Assembly: GCA_017303635.1 (NCBI GenBank) | Contig: JAFLCG010000008.1 | Location: forward strand, 186,001 to 250,000 | DNA: 64,000 nt | Reading direction: 5' to 3' | From: Anaerolineae bacterium | Lineage (GTDB): Bacteria; Chloroflexota; Anaerolineae; Aggregatilineales; Phototrophicaceae | In this document: positions 7,750-17,252 of the stretch, in pieces | Layout: each line of letters starts with the position of its first letter | Numbering within the stretch: position 1 is the first letter of the stretch | Program-made: the position numbers and the translations under genes | Notes under the pieces: model-generated | What the model saw: only the letters and a program-made list of their open reading frames with translations | Told to the model about the DNA's origin: nothing | The model's database searches: none

Positions 7750-9607
7750 CATTATTTTGCTCATCACGTTATTGCTTTCCATTCGGCTGTCTCTTGCACA
7801 GGAGTTCACGCCGCCGGTTCCGGCGGACTACCCCACATGGATCGCCCTGAACGATACCCTGATTCCGGCCTCCGACCCCCTGCGGTTGGCACAAGAACTC
7901 AACGGCCTGACAGTTGAGCCGATCTTGCCAACGCGCGCTGTGACCCGCGAGCTAGGAGAAGTACAGTCGTTTTGGATTGTGAATGATTCGGAGGATCGCA
8001 GCTTTCAGGTCGAAGCGGATCTGCGGGTGGTGGGTGAACATCTCTACCTGTGGGTCGAGCGCGGTGTGGATGTGAATCTGACCGAACTGCAGGCCTTGGT
8101 GGCCGAGTTCGATAGCCGCATTTATCCTGATGTGCGGGCTTTATGGGGTAGTGAACCCAGCCCGGGTGTGGATGGTGATCGGCGCATTTATGCGCTCTTT
8201 GCTTATGGCATGGGGCAGGGCGTCGCAGCTTATTTCGCTTCTCGTCACACTTATCCGGCGCTCATTTACCCGAATAGCAACCAACATGAGATGTTTTTCG
8301 TCAACCTCGATGCGTTTGGAACCCAAAACCTGAACTCAATAGTTCTGAAAAGCACGTTGGCACATGAATTTCAGCATATGATCCGCAGCAATATTCAGGA
8401 TAACGAAGCCACTTACCTGAATGAAGGCTATTCCACATTCACGCAGGTCTATTTATACGACGATGCCGATGCGGTCATCTGGTACCTGCAGCAGCCCGAT
8501 ACGCAGCTCAACGCCTGGGCGGAGGGACAAAACCGGGCCGCCAATTATGGCGCATCTCAACTCTTCATTACCTACTTCTTTGACCGTTTTGGGCTGGAGG
8601 GACTATGTGCGCTCAGCGACCATCCCGGCCTGGGTCTGGATGCGGTCGACGGCACCTTGCAAAGTCTGGATCAAGCCAGTGTGGATGAATTTGTGCTTGA
8701 TTGGGCTTTGGCGAATCTGATCAATGATCCGACGGTAGGCGATGGTCGGTACTTCTATCCAACCTTGCCCGACTTACCTGAACCAGAGCCGGTACGGGCC
8801 TTACGTGAATATCCTGCCATCGTACGTGCTGATGCCCACCAATACGGTGTGGATTATTACCCGCTGCAAAATCTTGAGACATATTCTCAAGTCCTTGTTT
8901 CCCTGGATGCTTTGCCGACGATTCCGTTGATTGATACAGCACCCAGCAGCGGTCAATGGCTGTGGTACAGTCAGCGGGGCGATTCCAGTTCGACGACGCT
9001 TACCCGGGCCTTTGACTTGTCCACGGTGAGCAGCGCCACGCTTGAATATAACGTCTGGTATGATCTCGAAGATGATTGGGATTACGCCTATTTGCAAATC
9101 AGTACGGATGGCGGCCTGACATGGACTATTCTGCCCACTGCGTATACGACGCCTGAGAATCCGCATGGGGCTGCCTATGGCCCCGGTTACTCAGGAGAGA
9201 GCCAGGGTTGGTTGTCCGAAGCGGTTTCGCTGGACGCATACGCAGGGAAATCGATCCTCGTTCGCTTTCAGATGATTACTGATGATGCGATCAATCAACC
9301 TGGCATCGCGATTGACGATGTGCGTATCCCCGAGATTGGCTATGTCAGCGATTTTGAACTTGATGATGGGGGTTGGGAAGCCGAGGGATGGATACGGATG
9401 GATAATGTGCTGCCTCAGCAGGCCTGGGTCACACTGGTCCAGCGCAGCGGGGATTCTACCCAAATCGACCAGTGGCGGGCGCAGGGCAGCGCAGTATGGA
9501 CGGCCAGCATCGTTCCCGGGGTGGAATCAGCCACGTTGGTCATTTTACCTTTTGCCCCGGTTACGACCGAACCTATGCGTTACACACTCACCGTAGATAT
9601 AAACTGA
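7742..9607 (+). CDS. Secreted M6-like zinc metalloprotease
   Basis: The product has a signal peptide (RPIILLITLLLSIRLSLA, cut before QEFTPP), a zinc-protease motif HEFQH at 8363-8377 with a third ligand Glu sixteen residues on (in YLNEGYS), and a C-terminal region typical of immune-inhibitor-A/M6 peptidases. That region holds SSATLEYNVWYDLEDDWDYAY, STDGGLTW and IAIDDVRIPEIG. It is probably exported and degrades proteins. The start is uncertain: GTG 7742 gives a compact signal peptide but lies inside a palindromic repeat, while an ATG at 7667 would overlap the glycosyltransferase gene by 59 bases. It ends 3 bases before the next ATG, so it is probably cotranscribed with the methyltransferase gene. 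Confidence 0.8.
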   Translation: MRPIILLITLLLSIRLSLAQEFTPPVPADYPTWIALNDTLIPASDPLRLAQELNGLTVEPILPTRAVTRELGEVQSFWIVNDSEDRSFQVEADLRVVGEHLYLWVERGVDVNLTELQALVAEFDSRIYPDVRALWGSEPSPGVDGDRRIYALFAYGMGQGVAAYFASRHTYPALIYPNSNQHEMFFVNLDAFGTQNLNSIVLKSTLAHEFQHMIRSNIQDNEATYLNEGYSTFTQVYLYDDADAVIWYLQQPDTQLNAWAEGQNRAANYGASQLFITYFFDRFGLEGLCALSDHPGLGLDAVDGTLQSLDQASVDEFVLDWALANLINDPTVGDGRYFYPTLPDLPEPEPVRALREYPAIVRADAHQYGVDYYPLQNLETYSQVLVSLDALPTIPLIDTAPSSGQWLWYSQRGDSSSTTLTRAFDLSTVSSATLEYNVWYDLEDDWDYAYLQISTDGGLTWTILPTAYTTPENPHGAAYGPGYSGESQGWLSEAVSLDAYAGKSILVRFQMITDDAINQPGIAIDDVRIPEIGYVSDFELDDGGWEAEGWIRMDNVLPQQAWVTLVQRSGDSTQIDQWRAQGSAVWTASIVPGVESATLVILPFAPVTTEPMRYTLTVDIN

Positions 9608-9610
9608 ATT

Positions 9611-10789
9611 ATGGATGACTACCGCGAACAGCTGCTCCAGCGCGTGCTGGACGACAATACTTTTCTCAACCTGACCTTCAAGGGCGTGATTAGCGAGCGA
9701 TTACCCTATCGCCAGGTGACCGGTCGCCTGGTTGAGATTCGGGGGCGAAGGCTGTGGCAGGTGTCCCACTTCACCCAGAAGCAGGACATCACCAAGAATT
9801 ATGATCGGGCAGAAATCGAAGCCCACTTGCACGAGTTGTTGGCCTTACCGTTTAACACGTTACAGGTCCGGAATCAGGATGAAGCCATCACCGTGCAGAT
9901 TACCAAAAAGGGCAAAGCCATTCTCCACCGCGAGCGGACATCCGCCGCTGCTGACCCGGCTCTAGCGCATGATACGCCCAAGCTGCTGCCTATTCCCGCT
10001 GACCCTGCTGACCGATTTCTGCAACAGATTGGCCTGATGACGCCGGATGGCCGGGTGAAAGCCGATATGCAGGGCAAGTTCGCTCAGATCAACGAGTTCA
10101 TCAAGTTGGTCGAACATACAGGCGAGTTGGCCTCCCCGGCAGATGGGCAGCCGCTACATATTCTGGATTGTGGCTGCGGTTCAGCGCATTTGACCTTTGG
10201 GCTGCATCACTACCTCAATGATTTGCGGGGCATCCCGGCGACTATTGAGGGTATTGATACCAACGCGGATCTGATGCATAAATCCAATGCTTTGGCGGCA
10301 GAACTTCAGATGGGGGCGAGTTGCTTTACGGCGGTGCCGATTGCGGAATATGTCCCGGCGCAGGCTCCCGATGTAGTCGTCGCACTCCACGCCTGTGATA
10401 CGGCTACGGATGATGCGCTGGCATTGGGTATCCGGCAGGGCGCTGGACTGATTGTGGCAGCCCCTTGCTGTCATCATCATCTGCACCGGCAGTTGAAAAA
10501 TAGCCCTGCTCCTTTTGGCCCGGTACTCAGGCAAGGCATCCTCAAGAAGCGGATGGCCGATATTCTGACGGACACCTTCCGCGCTCTGCTGCTGCGAATA
10601 GCCGGATACAAAACCGATGTGATCGAATTTATTGCGGCGGAACACACGGATCGCAATCTGATGATCCGGGCGATCAAACGCCGCGAGGGGAAAGATTCTA
10701 AAGCGGTAGAGGAGTACCTGGCACTCAAGAGCTTTTGGGGAGTGACACCATATCTTGAAATTGCCTTAGGTGATTTGCTACTGCTCTAA
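9611..10789 (+). CDS. SAM-dependent methyltransferase, Methyltransf_32-like
   Basis: The 392-residue cytoplasmic protein has a class I SAM motif LHILDCGCGSAHLTFGLHHYL at about residue 180, an acidic motif IEGIDTNADLM, and VVALHACDTATDDAL followed by APCCHHHLHRQL. The HACDxATDxA and APCCH pattern matches the Methyltransf_32 group (relatives of METTL25/GSTCD). The substrate in bacteria is not known, though RNA is a guess. The N-terminal 150 residues form a separate unrecognised domain. The ATG at 9611 comes just after the protease stop, so translation is probably coupled. Confidence 0.75.
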   Translation: MDDYREQLLQRVLDDNTFLNLTFKGVISERLPYRQVTGRLVEIRGRRLWQVSHFTQKQDITKNYDRAEIEAHLHELLALPFNTLQVRNQDEAITVQITKKGKAILHRERTSAAADPALAHDTPKLLPIPADPADRFLQQIGLMTPDGRVKADMQGKFAQINEFIKLVEHTGELASPADGQPLHILDCGCGSAHLTFGLHHYLNDLRGIPATIEGIDTNADLMHKSNALAAELQMGASCFTAVPIAEYVPAQAPDVVVALHACDTATDDALALGIRQGAGLIVAAPCCHHHLHRQLKNSPAPFGPVLRQGILKKRMADILTDTFRALLLRIAGYKTDVIEFIAAEHTDRNLMIRAIKRREGKDSKAVEEYLALKSFWGVTPYLEIALGDLLLL

Positions 10790-10891
10790 AATCCTTATGT
10801 CCCGGCAAGCCAATTACCCTTAGACTGGGTAATATATACGTTCAGGTACTTCTCATCACCTGTTGTGACATCGGTATATCAGGCAACGGCC

Positions 10892-13800
10892 ATGTATAAA
10901 GAGCCATCATTGGATAATCGATTGGGCTTTGGTCTGAATACCCCGGTGCGTCTGGCGGTAATCAATTTGGGGTTGGCGCTGGTCTATATTGTGACGGCGT
11001 TGCTCGGCCTTCAGTTCGCGACCGTCAATCAGGCAGTGACGATTATCTGGCCACCGACCGGTATCGCTATTGCCGCGACACTTCTATTGGGCCGCCGTGT
11101 GTTACCGGCCATTTTCTTTGGCGCGTTGACCATCAATCTCATAAACGGATTGGGGATTGTCGCCGGAGTCTCGATTGGAATTGGCAATACCCTCGAAACG
11201 TTGACGGCAGTTGTTTTGCTGGAACGCTTTCGCTTTCGGCCCACCTTTGAGCGATTAGCCGACGCCTTCATTTTTATGGTAGCGGGTGCTGCAATCAGTT
11301 CGCTGGTGAGCAGCACAGTGGGTGTTTTTGCGCTGGCACTTACCGATCAAGCCGAAGCCGGACTGCTGCCGACGATTTGGTTCAACTGGTGGTTAGGGGA
11401 TGCTTTGGGCGCGCTGGTGGTCGCCCCCGTGATACTGACCTGGGCCAAGACCCCTTCCAGCCCGATCACGCGCCAAAAGCTGCTGGAAATGGTCGTCGTC
11501 GCCACCATCATCCTTTGCCTGACGCTGGTAGTCATCCTGAATAGCAGTGAGATTAGCCTGACTCAACCGCTGGGGTACCTGGCGTTTCCCGGTCTGGTCT
11601 GGATTTCACTGCGTTTTGACCGACGCGAAGTGATCGCGACCAGCTTTGTCGTCTCACTGTTGAGCGTCCTGGCTATCAACATCGTAGCCAGTCGCTCGGA
11701 GTCCTATGCCCAGACCCTATCGAATGGGATAGGTTATTACTTAACTACACTATCCATTACTGCTCTGCTGTTGTCTGCGGCCTTGACCGAGCGTCGGCAT
11801 GAGGCGGAGCAGGCAGAACGCGCTCGCAGTCACTTTGCCCGAATCTTTGAGCGCAATCCGTCAGCGATCACGATCACGACATTGGATGATGGTCGCTATG
11901 TCGATGTCAACGAGAGTTTCTTACGGATTGTGGGCTATTCCCGAGAGGAATTATTAGGGCGCAGCAGCCTGAACGAACTTCCCATCTGGCAATCGAGTGA
12001 GGATCGCCGCATGATGCTCAGTCAATTACAGGCTGAGGGGCGTGTACGAGACTTTGAGACTGGTTTTCGAACGAAATCCGGCCAGGTCCGCGATGTAATG
12101 ATTTCGCTGGACGAAGTGCAGATGGATGGCAATCGCTATCTGCTGGGTATGGTACGGGATGAAACGGAACGCAAACGGATTGAGGCGGATGCACGCACCA
12201 GTGATGCCCGTTTCCGGGCCGTTTTCGAGGCGGCTACCGTTGGGATTGTGGTGACGAAGAATGATGGCACCATCATTCAGAGTAACCCGGCCCTATGCAG
12301 ATTGCTTGGTTGGACAGCAGATGAACTGCGTGGAAGCCATTTCCGTGAATTTACCCACCCTGAAGACATTGAACCGAATGTCGAACTCCTGAACCAACTG
12401 AATGCTGGTGAAATCAACGGCTATGAGATGGAAAAACGCTATCTCCATCGATCTGGCCAGACGTTGTGGGTGCGGGTTAGCATTTCGTTGTTCCCCGGTC
12501 TGGTCGATGGGGAACGGCTTCTGGTCGGATTGATTGAAGATATTACAGAGCGCAAAGAGGCGGAGGAACGCCTGCGGCAAAGCGAAGCTCGCTTTAGAAC
12601 TATTTTTGAGAACACACCCATTGGTATCTCGTTTGGGGATCACGAAGGTGTGCCGCTATTGACCAATGCTGCCTACAGCCGAATCCTCGGTTTTGATCCA
12701 GAGGTTCTTCAGAATACCCATTGGACTCAATATACTCATCCTGATGATATTGTTGCGGATCAGGCCCAGTATGCGCGTTTAGCTGCCGGTGAAATCCCCG
12801 GTTATCAGATGGAAAAACGTTATCTTCGTCCGTCTGGGGAGATGATTTGGGCGAGGATTACCCTGCTGCGTTTGCACGATTCTTCAGAGGGGGCACCACG
12901 CACCTTATCCCTGTTGGAAGACATCACGGAGCGCAAACAGGCGGAAGAGACGTTGCGCCAAAGCGAAGCCCGTTTCCGTGCCATCTTTGAAAATGCGGCA
13001 GTGGGTATGTCTTTCGCCGATAAAGATAAACGGCCCATGCTGGCAAACCCGGCTTATTCCCGCATCCTGGGTTATTCGCTTGAGGAGCTGCGCGTTAAGC
13101 CCTGGATGCAGTATACCCATCCGGACGATGTGCAGGCGGATCATGATCTTCATACGCAGATGATGGCCGGCAAAATCGATCATTATGCCCTGGAAAAGCG
13201 GTATATCCGGAAATCTGGGGAGGTGATCTGGGCACGACTGACGATGCTGTTGGTGCCGGATGCGGATGATGGATCTCCCCGTGAACTGGTCATGGTGGAG
13301 GATATTACGCAGCGCAAACTGGCTGAAGAAACACTGCGCGAAAGTGAAGCGCGTTTCCGTGCGATCTTTGAAAATGCCCCGATTGGCATCAGCTTTAGCC
13401 ATCCCGGTGATAAGACCATTTATGTCAATCAGGCTATCTGTACTTTCCTGGGCTATGAACAAAGTGAACTCCGGCAGCTCCACTGGTCGCAAACCACTCA
13501 TCCGGATGATGTGAAGGCCGATCAGGACTTGCTCACCCGCTTTGAAGCCAATGAAATTCCAGGTTACCAGCTCGAAAAGCGCTTTATCCGCAAGACCGGC
13601 GAAGTGGTCTGGGGCCGACTGACCGTGACACGGGTCGTCAATGCCGATGACAGCAAACCGATGCGTCTGGCGCTCATTGAAGATATTCAGGAGCGGAAGC
13701 AAGCCGAAGAAACGCTGCGCCAGAGCGAGGCTCGTTTCCGCGCCATTTTTGAGAATGCCTCGATCGGCATTAGCTTTGGCAATGGTCAGGGTGGCAATCT

Positions 13801-14893
13801 TTTTGTGAACCCGGCCTACTGTGAACTGCTTGGTTATACGTCTGAAGAACTTGAGCAGATGCACTGGCGGGATTACACCCATCCTGATGATATAGAGGCG
13901 GATGCAGCGCTTGCCAAACGACTGCGCGATGGTGAAATCTCCAGTTATCAGATTGAGAAACGCTATCTGCACAAAGCCGGTTATCCCATTTGGGCGCGCA
14001 TGACACTGACGCTCTTGCCGGATTATGAAACGGGAACCTTACGCGGGCTGAGTTTGATCGAGGATATTCGGGAGCGCAAAGCGGCGGAAGATGCATTGCG
14101 TCAGATCAATACAACGCTGGAAGAGAGAGTCTATGAACGCACTCTTGAACTGGAAGCTGCCAATAACCGCCTGACTGAACTGGACCGCATGAAATCGCGC
14201 TTCATTGCCGATGTCTCTCATGAGCTGCGCACACCCTTGAGTGTCCTCAACACGCGGGTCTATCTACTCGAGCGGACGCCCGAGGAGAAGCGAGCCGAAT
14301 ACATGCAGGGCTTGCGGGAACAGATCGAGCGCCTGAGTAAGTTCGTCAACGATGTGCTGGATCTATCCCGTATCGAAGGCGAGCGTAACCAGATGACTTT
14401 GGAAAAAGTCGCGCTCAATCCCTTGGTGGCTCAGGTGGTCGATAGCCTCCAGCCGCGGGCATTGGAATTAGGTCTGGAATTGGATTGCCAGCCAGCAAAC
14501 GATTTGCCCCGCGTCATTGGTCATAGTGAACGTCTGGGGCAGGTTATCACCAATCTGGTATCCAACGCGCTCAAGTACACCCGGGTTGGTCGTGTACTGG
14601 TCAGCACGGGTTTGGAACCAACTGGTGAGCGAGCCTGGTTGCGCGTCGAGGATACGGGCATCGGTATCCCAGCAGAGGACCTGCCCCATATCTTCGACCG
14701 CTTCTACCGGGCGCAGAATGTCTCCCAAATGACGATTGCCGGCACCGGACTGGGACTCAACATCGCCAAAGAGATCATCGAAATGCATGGTGGGGAGATC
14801 AGCATCGAGAGTGAGGTGGGGGTAGGTACAACCGTGACTGTCTGGTTGCAGGTTGCGCCGAACTTGCCTGCGACCGGTTCCCTGAAGCGGTGA
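10892..14893 (+). CDS. MASE1 multi-PAS sensor histidine kinase
   Basis: About 1,333 residues. The N-terminus is a MASE1-type membrane sensor (eight or so helices, with TIIWPPTGIAIAATLLLG). A divergent PAS domain follows, then five PAS-PAC units (each ending ...EDITERK), a short coiled coil, HisKA with DVSHELRTPLSVL, and HATPase with NLVSNALKYT, VEDTGIGIP and GTGLGLNIAKEI. All boxes needed for autophosphorylation are present. There is no receiver domain and no adjacent response regulator, so its partner is elsewhere. The five units repeat at exactly 381 bp. A GTG at 10865 would add nine residues; the ATG at 10892 is preferred as ordinary. Confidence 0.93.
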   Translation: MYKEPSLDNRLGFGLNTPVRLAVINLGLALVYIVTALLGLQFATVNQAVTIIWPPTGIAIAATLLLGRRVLPAIFFGALTINLINGLGIVAGVSIGIGNTLETLTAVVLLERFRFRPTFERLADAFIFMVAGAAISSLVSSTVGVFALALTDQAEAGLLPTIWFNWWLGDALGALVVAPVILTWAKTPSSPITRQKLLEMVVVATIILCLTLVVILNSSEISLTQPLGYLAFPGLVWISLRFDRREVIATSFVVSLLSVLAINIVASRSESYAQTLSNGIGYYLTTLSITALLLSAALTERRHEAEQAERARSHFARIFERNPSAITITTLDDGRYVDVNESFLRIVGYSREELLGRSSLNELPIWQSSEDRRMMLSQLQAEGRVRDFETGFRTKSGQVRDVMISLDEVQMDGNRYLLGMVRDETERKRIEADARTSDARFRAVFEAATVGIVVTKNDGTIIQSNPALCRLLGWTADELRGSHFREFTHPEDIEPNVELLNQLNAGEINGYEMEKRYLHRSGQTLWVRVSISLFPGLVDGERLLVGLIEDITERKEAEERLRQSEARFRTIFENTPIGISFGDHEGVPLLTNAAYSRILGFDPEVLQNTHWTQYTHPDDIVADQAQYARLAAGEIPGYQMEKRYLRPSGEMIWARITLLRLHDSSEGAPRTLSLLEDITERKQAEETLRQSEARFRAIFENAAVGMSFADKDKRPMLANPAYSRILGYSLEELRVKPWMQYTHPDDVQADHDLHTQMMAGKIDHYALEKRYIRKSGEVIWARLTMLLVPDADDGSPRELVMVEDITQRKLAEETLRESEARFRAIFENAPIGISFSHPGDKTIYVNQAICTFLGYEQSELRQLHWSQTTHPDDVKADQDLLTRFEANEIPGYQLEKRFIRKTGEVVWGRLTVTRVVNADDSKPMRLALIEDIQERKQAEETLRQSEARFRAIFENASIGISFGNGQGGNLFVNPAYCELLGYTSEELEQMHWRDYTHPDDIEADAALAKRLRDGEISSYQIEKRYLHKAGYPIWARMTLTLLPDYETGTLRGLSLIEDIRERKAAEDALRQINTTLEERVYERTLELEAANNRLTELDRMKSRFIADVSHELRTPLSVLNTRVYLLERTPEEKRAEYMQGLREQIERLSKFVNDVLDLSRIEGERNQMTLEKVALNPLVAQVVDSLQPRALELGLELDCQPANDLPRVIGHSERLGQVITNLVSNALKYTRVGRVLVSTGLEPTGERAWLRVEDTGIGIPAEDLPHIFDRFYRAQNVSQMTIAGTGLGLNIAKEIIEMHGGEISIESEVGVGTTVTVWLQVAPNLPATGSLKR
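12182..14086 (+). repeat. Five tandem 381-bp PAS-PAC units
   Basis: Unit starts, set at the first Glu codon of the EARF-preceding helix, fall at 12182, 12563, 12944, 13325 and 13706, with the linker recurring at 14087. The spacing is 381 bp (127 codons) every time, without an indel. The best conserved stretch in each unit encodes SEARFRAIFENA and the THPDD motif. The repeats are clearly diverged at DNA level, so this is old duplication or conversion, not a sequencing artefact. Confidence 0.85.
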
Positions 14894-14969
14894 GTAATCG
14901 CTTGCGGCTATTCTTATTTCGGCACGTCTTCCCGTCAGCACATCGTCCGGTCTGGGCGCGACTGCGCCT

Positions 14970-15362
14970 TCACACACGCGACTCATAGCTGATGAATTCC
15001 AACAGGGAGCCATCGGGATCGCGGAAGTAGATGCTGGTGCCGCGCCCGCGTGCGCCGTTACGCTCCACTGGGCCGAGTTCGACTGGTACGCCATGCACGT
15101 TGAGGTGTGCAAGCGCTTCGTTAATCGGCCCTGCCCACTGGAAACAAAGATCGCTGTTGCCTGGCTGCACCGGAATCCGCGCCAGCGGCACCGCCTCCAC
15201 CCCCGGCCCGTGACAATTGAGTTGCGTCGAACCAAAACGGTAGGCAAAGCCCTTCCCTCGAGGGATCACCTCTGCGCCCATGACCTGCGCATAGAAGCGG
15301 TTCGAGCGTTCCCAGTCACTCACATGGATGACACAGTGGTCGAGGGAAATGGGCGGTGTCAT
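14970..15362 (-). CDS. VOC family protein
   Basis: This 130-residue protein has the vicinal-oxygen-chelate pattern: LDHCVIHVSDWERSNRFYAQVMG at the front, a central strand NSDLCFQWAG, and the end FRDPDGSLLEFISYE. The His in LDH and the Glu in LLEF are the usual metal ligands of the fold. It resembles glyoxalase/dioxygenase relatives, but the substrate is not deducible. It is the last gene of a leftward run (18351 to 14970) and the preceding spacer is only 40 bases. Confidence 0.8.
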   Translation of the reverse strand: MTPPISLDHCVIHVSDWERSNRFYAQVMGAEVIPRGKGFAYRFGSTQLNCHGPGVEAVPLARIPVQPGNSDLCFQWAGPINEALAHLNVHGVPVELGPVERNGARGRGTSIYFRDPDGSLLEFISYESRV

Positions 15363-15402
15363 AAGGATTGCTTGGTGTATCTAAGGTGCGATAGATGACT
15401 GA

Positions 15403-15978
15403 TTAATTTTGAACCGGATGAGCACTACTCGCCACCCGCTCAATATCCGCAGCGTGCAGCCGATTGTGATGCAGCGTGAACAGGATCAACTCGCGTACGG
15501 TCACATTGCCCAGCGCAGGGTGGGGGAGCTGGTGACTGTCGAGGCTAGCCTCACTCCATTGCCGAATCGCACTGATGAATTTCTGGTTGGCCTCATCCCA
15601 CTGATCGACCAGATACGTGTGCAAATCAGTCACGCCTTCCGGCACCCGATACGAAGCCGGGACGACCTTTTCATAATCTTCGGCGCGGATGCCGGTTGCC
15701 AGCCGTTCCCCATAACGTGCTGCCAATGCGCTGTAGCTCAGCGAAGGATGCTCTGCCGGGCCGAACATACTCCGGATACGGTCTTGGGGCAGACCCAGCC
15801 CTTTTGCAACTGGCTTGATGCTCAGCAGGAGGTGTTTGAGATAGTCGGCAGCAGACCAGGTATCGGTCGATGTATTGAAGAACTGTGCTTCCGAATAACC
15901 GCGTAGCTTGCCTGCCAGATCGTGCTGGAGGGCTTCTAATTGCTCAATTAACTCAGCTTGAGTATGAGGATCGTTCAT
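15403..15978 (-). CDS. DinB-like superfamily protein
   Basis: The 191-residue protein has the four-helix DinB/YfiT layout: AELIEQLEALQHDLAGKLRGYSEAQF, WSAADYLKHLLLSIKPVAKGL with the first metal-type His, and near the C-terminus TLHHNRLHAADIERVA with the HxxxH-like pair. Members are metal-dependent thiol transferases or uncharacterised stress proteins. The ATG at 15978 overlaps the TGA of the upstream glycosyltransferase in TGATG, so the two genes are translationally coupled. A GTG three bases earlier is less likely. Confidence 0.75.
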   Translation of the reverse strand: MNDPHTQAELIEQLEALQHDLAGKLRGYSEAQFFNTSTDTWSAADYLKHLLLSIKPVAKGLGLPQDRIRSMFGPAEHPSLSYSALAARYGERLATGIRAEDYEKVVPASYRVPEGVTDLHTYLVDQWDEANQKFISAIRQWSEASLDSHQLPHPALGNVTVRELILFTLHHNRLHAADIERVASSAHPVQN

Positions 15979-17249
15979 CACAGATAGCCTTTCATAATCG
16001 TCACCAGTTCGCGGGCGCGGTGCTGCGCTGTATGCTGTTTGAACACCCGTTCCCGCGCCCGGTTGCTGACGGCTATCCGTTCCGCCTCGTGGGAAAGCAG
16101 GTATCGGTAGCGGTCGATAGCTTCTTCCTGTGACTGAACAATGAAGAGTTCTTTACCCGGTTCGAACCATTCCTCGATTCCCAGATAGGGATTGGCAACC
16201 ATGCAGCAGCCCATCGCCGCCAGTTCAAAGGGACGGCAGGACGACGACGCATATACCGAAGCGTGGGCCAGCCGTGTGATACACAGATTGATCTTGCTGC
16301 GGCAGGCGTATTCGCGCAATTTGCTGAAGCTCAGGTAGGGCAGCAGTTGGGTTCGCCCCAGGTCGCCCAGTTGAGTCCCGCGCACCGCAAATTTGGCCTC
16401 CGGTAGGGCGCGTGATGGCCCGGCTAACATATCTTCAACCCATTGGGCGCGATATTCTTTGCCATGCCCGTAGAACATCACATCCAGGTCTTGTGCAGGG
16501 ACACTGATCGGGCTGAATACCTCGGTATCCACACCCCAATAAACCGTATGCACCTGCTTTGCGCCCAGCGCCTTGAGGTAGCTCTCGCCACCTTTGCTAT
16601 TGCTGATCACCGCCGCGTACTCACCAGGATCGGCACCCTGATAGATGCGGAAGCCGCTGGCAAATCCACTCATATTGGGTAGGCTGGCAGGGACATCCCC
16701 ATCATAGTAAAAGAAGGGTTTGCCATGTTTGCGTTGGAGTTCGGCAGCCACCCCCACCAGATGATTCAACGGTGCAGTCAGGATGAGGACGCCAGCCGCA
16801 TCTGGGTTCTTGGTGAGCAGGTGATCGAGATGCTGGTACCAGAGCGGGGTGATGAAGGTTTTGACCATCTGCCGGATAGCGCGGTCGGAGGTGGAGTCGG
16901 CTGTTGTTGAGCTTGTAGGGACGGGATTTATCCCGCCCGCTGCCGCTGACTTTTCACCCTGAACGGGGAACGGGGAACTGTGAACGGCCTGCTGGCTGGA
17001 AGCTGGTCGCTGGAATCCGGAAGTCGCCTTCCGTAGTCCATCCCGTACCGCTTTAAATGCATCCCCCTGCCACTGCGCAGGATTGGGTGCTGCCCGCCAC
17101 CAGAGCGACTCGATGGCAGGGCCTTGATACGGGGTGGCGATGACATCTACACCGATTTCGTAAAAGGCTTTGAGCAGTTGCCACCAGGCCGGGGTGGCGC
17201 TGAAGGGTTGAGTCAGGTCGAGTGAAGCCGCGACAACAATCAGTTTCAT
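15978..17249 (-). CDS. CgeB-like group 1 glycosyltransferase
   Basis: The 423-residue protein resembles CgeB/Glyco_trans_1_2 enzymes of GT-B fold. It starts MKLIVVAASLDLTQPFSA, has a central PFFYYDGDVPASLP strand, and a C-terminal nucleotide-sugar site with SSSCRPFELAAMGCCMVANP and GKELFIVQSQEEAIDRYRYLL. Donor and acceptor are unknown. Residues about 80-125 form an odd Ser/Pro/Ala-rich insert that coincides with a palindrome and GAACGGG-type repeats normally seen between genes. It lies 3 bases after the Uma2 stop and overlaps the DinB-like gene. Confidence 0.8.
   Translation of the reverse strand: MKLIVVAASLDLTQPFSATPAWWQLLKAFYEIGVDVIATPYQGPAIESLWWRAAPNPAQWQGDAFKAVRDGLRKATSGFQRPASSQQAVHSSPFPVQGEKSAAAGGINPVPTSSTTADSTSDRAIRQMVKTFITPLWYQHLDHLLTKNPDAAGVLILTAPLNHLVGVAAELQRKHGKPFFYYDGDVPASLPNMSGFASGFRIYQGADPGEYAAVISNSKGGESYLKALGAKQVHTVYWGVDTEVFSPISVPAQDLDVMFYGHGKEYRAQWVEDMLAGPSRALPEAKFAVRGTQLGDLGRTQLLPYLSFSKLREYACRSKINLCITRLAHASVYASSSCRPFELAAMGCCMVANPYLGIEEWFEPGKELFIVQSQEEAIDRYRYLLSHEAERIAVSNRARERVFKQHTAQHRARELVTIMKGYL
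16918..16938. repeat. Palindromic repeat inside the glycosyltransferase gene
   Basis: GGGACGGGAT/TT/ATCCCGCCC forms a hairpin with one mismatch. Immediately to the right, 16959-16985 has tandem GAACGGG and GAACTGTGAAC units. Both look like intergenic repeat DNA but are read through without a stop on the minus strand. Confidence 0.6.
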
Positions 17250-17252
17250 AGG

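Noticed and set aside
10813..10833. ATTACCC/GGGTAAT hairpin before the MASE1 kinase
   Set aside because: Weak seven-base stem without a T-run; could equally be part of a promoter, so not listed.
12905..13972. 355-codon frame antisense to the PAS units
   Set aside because: It mirrors the 381-bp repeats, which are conserved as PAS protein on the plus strand.
12182..14086. Regular repeats considered as a CRISPR-like array
   Set aside because: The period is 381 bp and the repeats encode PAS domains; there are no 25-40 bp repeats with unique spacers anywhere in the window.
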